A stretch of DNA of 64,000 bases from Symbiodinium natans (lineage: Eukaryota > Sar > Dinophyceae > Suessiales > Symbiodiniaceae). The notes under the pieces were generated by a model. The model was not told the DNA's origin. It did no database searches and saw nothing but the letters and a program-made list of their open reading frames with translations. This document shows positions 52,085 through 63,100 of this stretch, one piece after another (positions within the stretch are counted from its first letter, which is position 1; each line of letters begins with the position of its first letter). A program made the position numbers and the translations under genes. The stretch covers positions 17,501-81,500 of the forward strand of contig CAJNDS010002775.1 in the NCBI GenBank assembly GCA_905221605.1, written 5' to 3'.

Positions 52085-55000
52085 CTGCGCTGGGCCCTGG
52101 GTCCCAAAACACAGAAACGCACCACAGAAGGCGCAAAATGGCATGAAATGTGGGCGCAAGAGCTATAGAAGGGAATGGAAGATGTGAGAAAGCGGCTGCA
52201 GAAGCTCCTTCGAAGCTCTCGGCGTCCACGGCCGCCAGCAAAGTGCCCGATTCACTTAAGTCGAGGTCGAACGAAGTCGCGCGCTCCGTTGCCAGCATCA
52301 GCCGGAAGCGCAGGGCGCCTCGCGCAAGCAGCGGAGGACGGTGTGCGTCGCGCTCTTCAATTTGGCTCGGGGAGGGGAAGGGGGGGTGGGGGGCAGGGCC
52401 CCGCGCCTCGCAGCATCGGCTGCTGCGACGCCTCCCGGAAGGCCGATCTCAAATCCACCTTGGAACCGCAAACTGATAAAGAGCTCCCAACGAGCAGCCT
52501 GACCAACGAACAACTTGCAAATGTTGGTTCGATACCTCAGTGGGGGTTGCGTGTGCGGAATTAAGGCTCACCCAGTCGTTTTCAAAGTCGCCGACTGGCT
52601 CCGCAGCTGCTTGTGGCATTGTAGGATGGCATGGGTATCTTACATGTCTGGGGCAAGGTCATATATGTTTGCCGCCATTCAAGATCAGCCGTGACCCAGA
52701 TTCTGAAAAGCCCCCTCCCGTCGCTGCCAGGACAGCCAACCCGCAACCATGTAGCTCCAACAACATACCCAGCATCACTCGTCACTAGGCACTGACAACC
52801 TGCCAACACAAGCTCAGAAAAGGATCCACCCAAAAGCAGCTTCAATGAAACCGCTTCCCGCTTCCCCGGGAATCCCTTGAAATCTATCAAGCGCGTAAAA
52901 TTTACAACGCCAAGCTGTGTCAGGGTTGAGGTGCTTTCTGAGCTCGTGTGGTGTCAGGCCATTGACTTATCGGAGTTTATGCAAGGGGGTTGAGTGTTGA
53001 GGCTTTGTCAGGCACTACGGTGCCCGGCATTCCTTCCCTGCTTCCTTGGCGCTTCCGAAATATGTTGGAGCTGCATCGGGCTTCCGCATAGCTTCATGGC
53101 ATGCCTAGCCCCAACCCTGCCCAAGATACATGCTGTGCTCCGCGGGCAGAGCATATAATTAAAACTAACCTGAGTTGAGGTGAAATTAAACCCTTTGGAA
53201 AATTATCTATTAATGAATAGGTTCCGCAATAAAAGGAAAGAAGGGAAATTCAATTTTTTGCTTCGAACATCCCCACCTTAGGGCTTTGGATTGAGGTTGG
53301 GCATTTCAGGTTGGGCACTGCAGAGAGACTTGAGGGTGGGCGCCCAAGGAGACTCTGGAAGGGTTGGGCACTCCAGGGAAACTCTGGGGTTGGGCACTCT
53401 GGGTTGGGCACTCCAGGGAGTGTCTGGGGTTGGGCACTCCAGGGTGTCTCTAAGACTTGAGTTTAAAATTTAAAATCTAACAGCCCCACACCAAAGGTGG
53501 GGAACTAACCCAAAGCACAACCTAGGCTGCAGGCTTCTTGCTCCGATGCCTGCCAGGACTGACAAAAGATGCTGAGTCTGAGTGGCCCCCGTACATGCCC
53601 CGCAATGCAGTTCTCGGGCCTCCGCGGCCAGGAACTCGTGCATCCTCAGGTGGTAGATCTGGACCTGGCCGGAAATCGGCTTCATCTACTCCTATAATTC
53701 CTGTAAGGTATATGAACCATCAGCCTTTTAAGGGTTCATCTGGTCCCAAAGGATGGACACAGGAGCACGAAGAAGCAAGAGATCCGTGCTGTAGGAAGAC
53801 GCGTGGCTGCTGCAAGCGGTGGCGCGTGCGCCGCAGAGCGGCCAGCCACCGGCTCGAAGAAGTTCAGGTGCCCCCGCAAGGCCTCCTGGAAGACCACCTC
53901 TGGGCTTTCGCGCAAAATCCCACATAGCAACAGCCCCGAGATCACACATACGAATATAACCGAGTTCCAATCGCACATCCGGCCCAGCTTGTATGCACGA
54001 GCTGAGGCCTTGTGGCTCTGTCGGCCTCTCTGTCCTCCCTGACTTCCGTGCTCTGCCAGCACAGCAGCAGATGTCATCTACGAGGCAACTTCCCCTTTTT
54101 TAGGTGCCGTGTGCACGCAGACTTGCGCAGACCTGGCAAGCTTCAGCTCGTCCCAGCTCAAGTCGAGAATTGGGGGCCTTCACCGGGAAGTCGTCCTCCG
54201 CCAGAAGCCTCTGGCCATCCTGAGGGCATATGGTGCGCACAAAAAGGCACTGGGCTTATGGGGAGGGCCTGCAGCTGGCGGAGGCACAGGGGACCCATCA
54301 GCGAGCGAAGCCCGGTGGTGCCGGTGCGGACTTCGGCCTGAGACGGCCGCGCCAAAACGAACCCAAAACAAAACGGTGCATCCAACAAGTTCACAGGAGA
54401 GACCGCCTGCTGCAAGAGCTTGTCAACAGAGTAGCGCATCAGCGTCAGCTCGGCCGCAGCACCGAGATCCTGCCCGAAAGCAGGGGGGCTTCCACGTCTT
54501 ATGCTTCAAGAAGGGCCCAAAAGCTCAACGAAAAAAAGGGACCTAGCTGCAAGCTCGCCTGGTCCTCTCGCTCCTCCCGGAACTTGCCTGAGCCGCGTCG
54601 TCTTGGGGTGCCAGAATATCTGACTTAGCAGCTATAGCTGCCATACGTCATAGGTACAGAGGCCCTGCGCTATACCGACATGAGGCTGCAGCCCAGGATG
54701 TTGGCCATCAGGGGCGTGCGCCACACCTTGCAAACGGGAATCGCAGAAGCAAACGTACCGGACGACCAACATGTCATCCGGGACGTCATTGCGACAGCAC
54801 ATATTTTGGCGCGGCGCGGCTTCAGGCAAAGTGCCCAGCTCTGCCTCCGAGAATTGTGAGATCCTGGGCGGGCTCATCTGAGCGAGCCTTAACAGTTGGG
54901 CGGACGTATAGAAGTTTGTAACCCTCTTCATTTGCAGAACCTCCTTCAGAGTTATACCTTTTTACCGTGCAGGCCGAAATTATTTTGAGGAGCCTATTAA

Positions 55001-56958
55001 CATTCCATCATGTTTCGAAAGTGTCTTAGGTTCTTGCAACGTGCATAACTTGTGTAACACCAATTTCAACTTCGTAAGCCTCAAGCCGACAACCGCCAAA
55101 CGCTCTGAACGGTAAACCCTCCCCCCCACATCCCCACCACTTAACCCTAAACCCTAAACCCTAAGCCCTAAACCCTAAACCCCAAACCCTAAACCCTAAC
55201 TTTAGGAGGCCTGATCCCTTGGCAACCATCCTCCAAGCACACCCTGGCGCTAACACTTCATGGGTTGGGATGCTTCGAGTGCCCTAAAACCTGCACAATA
55301 ATTGTTGATAAAAATATGACAATAACAATAAACATAATGATGAGACGAAAAGAACAAACCACACTCCATCCCTATCTCTACGCCCTAGACCAAAACACCC
55401 GAAAGCACAGAACCGCTTTCCCCACACCCCCTCGATCTGAACCCCCGCGCTTGGATCGGTTAGGGGGGCCCGAAAGCGGAACACCTGTTGGAATAGGATC
55501 CAGAGTTGCCACGGTCAAAGCTGACATACTCTAAATCCCAAGAGGTGTTTCTTTCGTTTTGGGGCCGCCGAAACACCCAAGCTATGGCCCCAAGAGTTTT
55601 CTCCCCAAGAATCCATCTGAAGTTTTGGGCTACCTTGTTGGGGGGGGGGGGACGGTGGGGGCCTGGGTGTGGGGGGTGGGCATGCTTCAGAGTGTTAGTT
55701 TCGAGTCCGATTTCGGAAGGGGTTCAGGAAAAAGAAACTGAACTCACGGGCCGTAGATTTCAATTCAACATCCTGCCTTTGTTACGAAGACACTACAAGA
55801 TTCACAGACTGGACTCATGGAATTTTACATTCCAAGGCCCATGATCTCGATTTTCTTCCTGAACCTCATGGGCTGCGCCTGTCATTGAAGAAAGGGTACA
55901 GAGTTCCGAAGCAACCTGGCTTTGAGTTTGAGTTCAATAGCCAAGAGTTCACACTTGACACTGAACTTTGTAATTATGGTCACACGCACACATTCGAAAA
56001 TAAGACATGTGAATATGAAAAAATAGGTCCGCCTGCGCATGTTTCACTGAAACGTTTCTGGCAAACCCGGAGGTAGCGTTTTGCATAAGCCTACGACGGT
56101 CAGACCATGCCACATGTTTTTTTCACTTCTTTCTTCGGGATTCGGCCACTGGCCATGTTTTAGCGGGTCTCGGTGGTTTAAGGGGGGCGGTAGAAAAAGG
56201 CCCGGAACCCTAAATAACAGATCTGGAACCCGCGCAGAACCTTAATTGCAAGGCCCGCCGCAAACGAAGTCTATGCCACTATGCCCTCCCCCCCAGCCCT
56301 GGAAACCCCGAAGCTCATGACCCGAAACTCTGCAAGTACACCCCCGGTCCTGTCGATCTGAACCCCCAACCCTCTCCCAACGCCTGACAAGCCCTGGATG
56401 CGGGATTCATGATAACTGTTTCAACTCCGCTGTTGCATTTGTGTCATCCCACCTCGTACTACTTGAAGGCTCATGGTACTTATTTACCAATTATAACTGT
56501 ACTTATAACTGTACTTATAAGCCCCTTAAACCATGAACCTCCAAGTAGAGCCTCGTACCCCCCCCCCGCCGGCCCCCTCCCCCCATCTGCGGATGTCCTG
56601 GCGGCGGCTGCCGGCCGCAGCGCCAGCAGCTCCAGCGGAAGGAACTGCAGCCTAGGGCGCGCCGCTGTTGATGGGCTCGCGTGCAACGCCCACTTGCATC
56701 TACAGTGGCCACCCATGCGTTGAGGCTGCGACCACGCGGAAAGCTCCGCCTGAAGGCTCAGCTCCACCATCCGCGCCGGTTGCTGCTCCACCGCCTGCTC
56801 CAGGAGGACGCCGCAGCAGCCTGGACGCTGGCGCGTGGGCGCTCCACGTAGCAACGGGCTGAGGTCTTGCGAGCCGAGTGGCGCTCCGTCGGGTCCAGGC
56901 GGATTTCCTGGCTCCCCAGCTGGACGACGTCGCCTCCGACGGCCGAAGGAATCAGAGG

Positions 56959-57000
<42 letters not shown>

Positions 57001-58149
57001 TGTCTCAAGGTCTGCAGGCAGGCTGCCCACACCCACACCGCCAGTGAGGAAGACGGCGCCATCTGCCTGCTGAACCGTCCTGAGAAGAAGCAAACACCAA
57101 TCCGCCACAAACAGCCACCAGAACCGGCCAGGGACTTTGCACCCTGGCTCTTTTGCCTCTGTGGCCTCAAAAATCTAAGGCTCCGACACCTCCGCACGGC
57201 CGAGCTCCCCGTCGCCACCCGGCTGCACCAGGAAGGCACGCAGGGGCCACACCCATTGGTCCATGCCGTCAGTGCCAAGGTTCTGGTACGGCTGGGCACA
57301 TCAGCATGCAGCAAAGGTTGATGTATGTTTCGTGCACCTCCCTCTTAGTCTTGGCCTGTCTGGCGATCAGCTACTCTTCAAACGCAGAGCCGGTCCTGGC
57401 ATCGTCGACCAGTCCCATCGACAAGGACAGCGTCCAGTTCATCTTCCTCGTCTTCCTCGGCCGGGTCGCCCCCTGCGTCGAGGAGCGCCTGCTGCAGCAG
57501 GACTCCGGCGCGCAGAAGATCGCCCCGCTCCAGGAGAACGGTGGCCGAGAAGATCGTGCGCGGGTCCTGCCACTCAAGCCCTCTTGTCCCTGCCCTGGAA
57601 TGGACAAAGCAAAATGTGGGGCGGTCCTTGCGCCGCACCTGCACCTCATGGGTTCCAGGCCCAAGGTCCAGGCCCTCCACTTGCAGGAGGAAGCCCTGTG
57701 GTGGGGCCGCAAACGCAACAACCCTAAACCCTAAACCCTAAACCCTAAACCCTAAACCCTAAACCCTAAACCCTAAACCCTAAACCCTAAACCCTAAACC
57801 CATCCCTTTTTTTTTGGGGGGGGATTTAGTATGAGTAAATAACGCCAACATCACTCCCGGCCTCCTCGCTGGCGACCACTTTGTTGATGGCTGGACTGCC
57901 CAGGCCATCCGACAGCTGCACGTGGCAGCCGGCTGGGAAAACATCCTGCAACTTGCTGCTCCCACGACTTCCCTCCACGAACTACCCCTGCTTGTCCTGT
58001 GTCAGGAGGTACCTCTCCGACAGCTTCCCCAGCACCGGCGAGGGCGCAGGCTCGCGGGCCTCCCCCGAGGCATCCACGACCCTTGGTGGAGGTGTGCTAC
58101 GGTACACAGTATAGCTTTATAGTAAGCCGCGGGGAGCATCCTGGGAGGC
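52085..58149 (-). CDS. chain of unrecognised coding segments between NACHT and LRR modules
   Basis: Same-strand frames with coding character, junctions not fixed. About 58075-58005: GKLSERYLLTQDKQG. About 57960-57850: LQDVFPAGCHVQLSDGLGSP. About 57690-57640: VEGLDLGPGTHEVQVRRKDR. About 57585-57400: LLERGDLLRAGVLLQQALLD then an acidic EEDEEDELDAV. About 57300-57190: YQNLGTDGMDQWVWPLRAFL. About 57090-57020: ADGAVFLTGGVGVGSLPAD. About 56950-56870: GGDVVQLGSQEIRLDPTER. About 54480-54400: LGAAAELTLMRYSVDKLLQQ. About 53930-53810: SPEVVFQEALRGHLNFFEPV. About 52290-52180: ATSFDLDLSESGTLLAAVD. None matches a family I know. They may be the linker of one long gene or separate genes. About 52.4-53.5 kb and 54.9-56.4 kb look non-coding, with repeats at 53297-53452 and 55144-55199. 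Confidence 0.4.
53297..53452. repeat. minisatellite with GGTTGGGCACTCCAGGG units
   Basis: Seven or eight imperfect copies of a 17-27-bp unit centred on GGTTGGGCACTCCAGGG. Confidence 0.85.
55144..55199 (-). repeat. telomere-like array (CCCTAAA)n with variants
   Basis: Eight units, including CCCTAAG and CCCCAAA variants. Confidence 0.92.
56461..56546. mobile_element. hairpin element family F, short copy
   Basis: ACTTGAAGGCTCATGGTACT at the left and AACCATGAACCTCCAAGT at the right. The core is shortened to repeats of AACTGTACTTAT. Confidence 0.85.
56963..56997. repeat. CT dinucleotide microsatellite
   Basis: Pure (CT)n of about 35 bp. Confidence 0.95.
57722..57801 (-). repeat. telomere-like array (CCCTAAA)n
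   Basis: Eleven perfect units, located between two coding segments of the 52-58-kb chain and so probably intronic. Confidence 0.95.
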
Positions 58150-60111
58150 CGGCTGGCTGGTGCCCGAAGGGCGGCTGGTGAGCACCACGCAGGCGCAGCG
58201 ATGAAGGTTCTCCCTGAACTGTCGACTCGTCCAAAAACCGCGAGGCTTAAACTTGCACACGGACCAAAAATGGTGACTGCACGCGCTTTCCTCGCAACAC
58301 CTGTCTTTGCTGGCCGAGGGGCCGTAGCCAGGTCTGGAGCCAGTCCAGGATGCGGCGCCGGGCCTTGCCGGCCTCGTCGAAGCCGTCCAGCACCAAGACC
58401 AACCGCCGGTCGCCTCCCGGAAACAGCAGAAAACGAGCTCGAAACCCAACCCACAAAACTGTTCTAGGAATGCATAGGGGCCTCGGTCGATTTCCCGGCA
58501 GTCCGGGCCGAAAGCGCGCTGTGCCCAGCGCTGCAGCCTTTGCTTGCTTAGTGGTGACAATTGGGGGCACGTCGAAGTCGGAGACTATGAGGGTGCAGAG
58601 GGTGCGCTTGCTGGAAGCTTCCGGCTTCCGCCAGACGTCCCTCCAAGCCCGAACGACCAGGTTAGGGTTGGTTGCTTTCACAAGGGAGTGCAGAACGTGA
58701 AGAATGCCTCAAAAAGGTACCACCATTGGAGGTTACTAGGTTGCCTGCCCCCCTGCGAACCTTCACTTCTCAAGGATGTTGTCAAAACCCAACCAAGGCA
58801 TGAACTGCTCTAAACCCTAGACCTGCTTTTTAACTGGCGCGAAGGGAAGCAGGGGGGTTTGGAATAGAGTTTAGGCTTTCGACTCTCACGTTGAGGCTTT
58901 AAGGTTTGGGGTTTTGGGGTTTAGGGTTCGGGGGTAGAGTTGTAAGCTTTCGGGCTGCTTAGGAATTTGGGCTTGGTTTAGAGTATTCTTCAGGGTCACG
59001 GCCAAGCAGTACTTTGGGCTTGCGTTCCCCCCTTGGGTACATGGACGCTTCGTTTAGTGCTTAGAATTCAGAGACGCTTCTATCAAGCGATTTTAGACTC
59101 GTGATTACCTTCAGGTTGTACCCCAAGCGGTTCCCCTCCATGTTTGGCCCTCATAAGATTGCTTTAGGGATCTTCAAACAGGGTCCCCAAAACCCAAGGG
59201 TACAACCTTAAGGGTTCAAGGTACCCTAACCCTAAACCAAGCCGGACACTGCAGCACAGGAACAAGTCGGGGCTGGGATCCTGGTACGCAGCATGCCCCT
59301 CCTGCAAAAATGCCCAGCTTCCCTAACTCGATGTCGCAAGGAAGGGAACGCAAGAGCAGCTTTTCCCGAAAGTCCTCGGCGTACTGCGCCAGCTCGGCCA
59401 GAGGAACCCGCACCGGCAAAATGCTGGCCGAGTCGGCGCCTCACTGACAGCCGAGGGCGCGCGAAAGGACAAAGAACATGTGAGAGCAAGCATCGATTCC
59501 CGCATGCACTCACCAGACGTTTTTCCGACAAGGAAAATTATCTTCGGGCCCCTTAAGGCATATCGCCACACATCGCCCGATGGTCGAACGGCTTCGTGAG
59601 AACTATGCAGTGGATATGAGTGGATCATCCAAGGAGGCCGATCCACAATCATTAAGACCGCGGGGGTCACGACAAGAGGTTCTGTGGAGCAGGAGGTGCG
59701 TGCACCGTGCACTTCTTTGGGTTTCTGCAAGACGGCATGATGTATCAGCAGCATGTACAGGCATTCTTCCAAAACTCTGAGCCCTGGACCTGCCAGCTCT
59801 GCCTGCTAGTACATGCACATGAGACACGGATTCAGGCACAAAACTTCGCGCGACCCTCGCGCGCCAATTGCATGACAGGGCGCGGCGAGCCGCACGACCT
59901 CCATGGAGAAGACCGTCTTTCCGGAGCCTGTCTCTCTGCGACTCCGGACCCACACCCAAGAACTCCACACCGGGCTGTCACCGGCTCGTTCGAAGCTACG
60001 GGGAGCCTCCCGGTCCAGTCAGAAGGATCCGGGACGGGCCCTCGCCCTGACAGATGGAGCGGATCAGAGAGCCGAGATGAGGCACAGTCTGAGGCTCAAA
60101 AGACTGCGAGC
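58150..60111 (-). CDS. NACHT-type STAND NTPase module
   Basis: An ATP/GTP-binding switch module of the NACHT class. Exon 60111-60007 ends ...SRILLTGPG; a 79-bp GC-AG intron follows, with GCTCC at donor and next-exon start, and exon 59927-~59860 opens SGKTVFSMEVVRLAAP. Splicing gives the Walker A loop GPGGSGKT. Exon 59439-~59345 reads PVRVPLAELAQYAEDFREKL, the usual segment after the P-loop. Exon 58537-58455 reads LQRWAQRAFGPDCREIDRGP then YAFLEQF. Exon 58413-~58330 holds the Walker B region RRLVLVLDGFDEAGKARR. Exon ~58222-58150 holds the sensor-1 strand CACVVLTSRPSG. The family call rests on the ordered set of motifs. Flanking same-strand modules suggest a NACHT-LRR protein. Some exon ends are approximate. 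Confidence 0.82.
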
Positions 60112-63100
60112 CTTCTTGGGTGAGTTGACCCAAAAAAAAAGCTAGGGGCATCTGCCTGGATGCAATCCTTGATGACCTGCGTGGAGGGCTTCACCTGCAC
60201 GTTGGAGGCATCCGCGTCATTCCGCATGTCACCTCTCATCCCCCTGCGCCCCTGCCGCAAGGCCAGGCGTCAAAGCAAATCGGGGCCTCGCCCGTCAGCG
60301 CGTCCCGCAGCTCCAGGTCCTCCGGGTGGATGCGGCGGCCTGCGAGGGCTGCGTCGCATCTGCGAGGCCCGCACTTGCTATGGACGTGGCATGCGCTGCG
60401 CACGGGCTGCGCCACCCCGCGCCTGTGAGCCTGTCCCGTGTGACCGCGAGGATGGCGGCGAAGCTGAGCAAATCCACCACCTCCCCAAATCCACGCATAC
60501 CAGAACAAAGCCAGAACTCCTTCGTTCACTTTTCGTGCATAGAAACGGGCGACTCAGTCTGAGGCCTGGAGCTGGATGGTGCCGAAGACCGCCGTCCACC
60601 CGCCCGGGTGCTCTGCGATGGCCGCCTCGATCATCACCTTGTCCTGTGGAACGGCTTTACACTGCCCAAGGGGGAAATCCAAGCATGCAGGAGTCCTGCT
60701 TTTGTGCATGTTTGTACGTTTCTATGAGTTTGTTATAATTTTTGTATTATGACACTGCGGCGTGGAACCGCAGGAAAGGCGGGCCAAAGCTCAGGCAAGC
60801 CGCTGACTGCTCGGAGGCGTCGCAGTACCGGATGTCAATGTCCTTTCATTAGAAAGGAGAGAGAGGGGGGGGGTGATCCCTGTGATCTCTGCGGCATTTA
60901 AGGGCCGGAAGCTACATGTGCAGGATGCTCTTGGGTGCGTGCGCTGCCCATCTCAAGATGGAATAAAAACTCTTACGTGACTGTCCTGAACCTTCTGCAG
61001 GATCTCCCGCATCAGCTGAGTCAGCTGCGCCTCGTGGCTGGAGCGGCACAGCTGGCCGTCGGAGGTGTACCTGCAGCGAATGGGAGCAGCAGTTTTCGTT
61101 GCGGAGTTTCTGGAATTATGTAGTACATATGCGCGCAGGGCTAGGGCATGAACCGGGTATGCTGAGGCGTGGAGTGAGGGACAGTGAGCACGAAACCTGC
61201 AGCTCTTTCCCTTTGCTGTGCAGTTCACAAACACATACCACTCCTACTTCTCAGGGCGGCACGAAATCTGACCAAGGGTAAAGCGAGACTGAACAGCAGT
61301 TCCCTGCTTCTGAGGGCTTTTCCTCTCCATTATTAAAACCTCAATGCCCTTACGCCGTTGACCCTACAGATCTGGAAAACCTGAACATCTGCTACCCAAA
61401 ATCCGATAGATCACGAGCGCTGAACCCTTACCAAGGCCCCGAAAGCTACTGGTAGCCTCTATATAAGGCCCTAAAACCCGGCAGCCCCATTGCCTTGAAT
61501 CAAAATGCCTGAAAGAGCCAGCTTCAAAAAAATTGCACATGCAGCATGAGACGCCGCTGCAGGCCGCAAAAAAAACCGAAAAAAAAACACCGCAAGGGCC
61601 ATTGTCACTCCGCAGCTGCGAGTGCCCTCAAGAACACAAACTGCCCCAAAAGCCTTGCGATCCTCTGTCGGCTGCCAGGGCGCAGATCCAGCTGGATGCC
61701 CAGGGTGCTGCACCGGAAGATCTCGAAGATGCACCAAATCCTCCTGAGAGGGCCAAATTAGCCAACTTCTCACGTCGGCTCCCCTGTTCCACCTGTGGAC
61801 CCGAGTCCGAGTTGCATTTCTAGGAGAGACCGAAATAATATGGCTTTGCTGCCGGGCCGCGTCAGAGTGCTGCAGTCCTTGTCAAACCTTGCAGCTTGCA
61901 GAACTCTTGTGTGCAGAAGCCGAAAAGCTCAGGCGGTGGCAGATGACACCGCGGCCGAGGCCCGGGCATCATCACGGCCCCGTACATGGGCTCCTGGCAC
62001 TCCTCGTAGCCTTGCAGGGCTTATAGGGGCAAGTATCCACAAGTCCTACATGGGGGGGGGGACCAACTTCAAGCTGAAACTTTTTTCAGGCACATGTTCA
62101 AGAAGCTGTCCAGTTCAGCTGTTTTTTCCAGATTTGGGGTATAGATACACCTACCATACGTCCAGCGCAAATGCGGTCCGGGTCCCCGGGCAGGAGGCGA
62201 CCCACTCCAGGGCCCGGTTGAAGGGCGACTGGCGCCAGTCGGTCCCCAAATCCTCAGCTCTCAACGCCTCTCAGTGCCTTTCGTGGACAGCCAATGAAGA
62301 GGAGAAGCGTCCCGGGGGCGCAAGATTTTGTCGCACACACGAGGCTTTGCAAGTACAGAACTCTCGTGACGGAGCAGATGACCTGTCGTGCCTCTCCTAT
62401 GCTGGTGATTGGATGCTTTTTGCCCGTGCATCAGGGCCCGGACCACGCAGTGCTGATTGTTGCAGAACCTCGGCGCAGAGCCAGCGACGGAGTCAATGAA
62501 GAAATGCTGATGGACTGGCACTTGGTTCCTCTTAATTTTTCATTCCCCAGCTTGTAACTGTAGCTAGAGGCCGACAAGCACCACAGACCATGGCTCTGGG
62601 TGCTTGCTTTGGAAAGAAAGGACCGTCTGTGCAGTTGAGGTAAGACAGGTAAGATAAGGTAAGATGCAGCCCCTGCTGGAACACTGCTGGAACTTGGATA
62701 TGCTCCAAGATACGCCATGCGTTACGAGTAGGCGACAAAGAGTTGCTGCAAAAACACGCGAGTGCCCTGAGAGCCGCCGTGCTCGCCGAGCAACGTGCAG
62801 ATGTAGTAGACCATCTTTCCTGCCGAAAGCTCCCAGCCAGGCTCCGTAGCAAGAAATAAAAGCCCGAAGTGCGAAACTTCGCCTAATTCCATCGTGGCCC
62901 TACAAATCGCTCCTGGGTCGGAGGGGCAGACCTTCTGGGCGTGCAGCAGGAGAGACGCCTTGAATTCCAAAGTCGCCTGCGCAGAGGCAAGTTGGAGCAG
63001 TACATAGACATAGCCTGCCAAAGCCTTCAAGGAAGCCGCATGACGTGATGACGTGCAGGTCCTCTCCCCAGTAGTGGGACACAAAGGCATTGAGGGGCGC

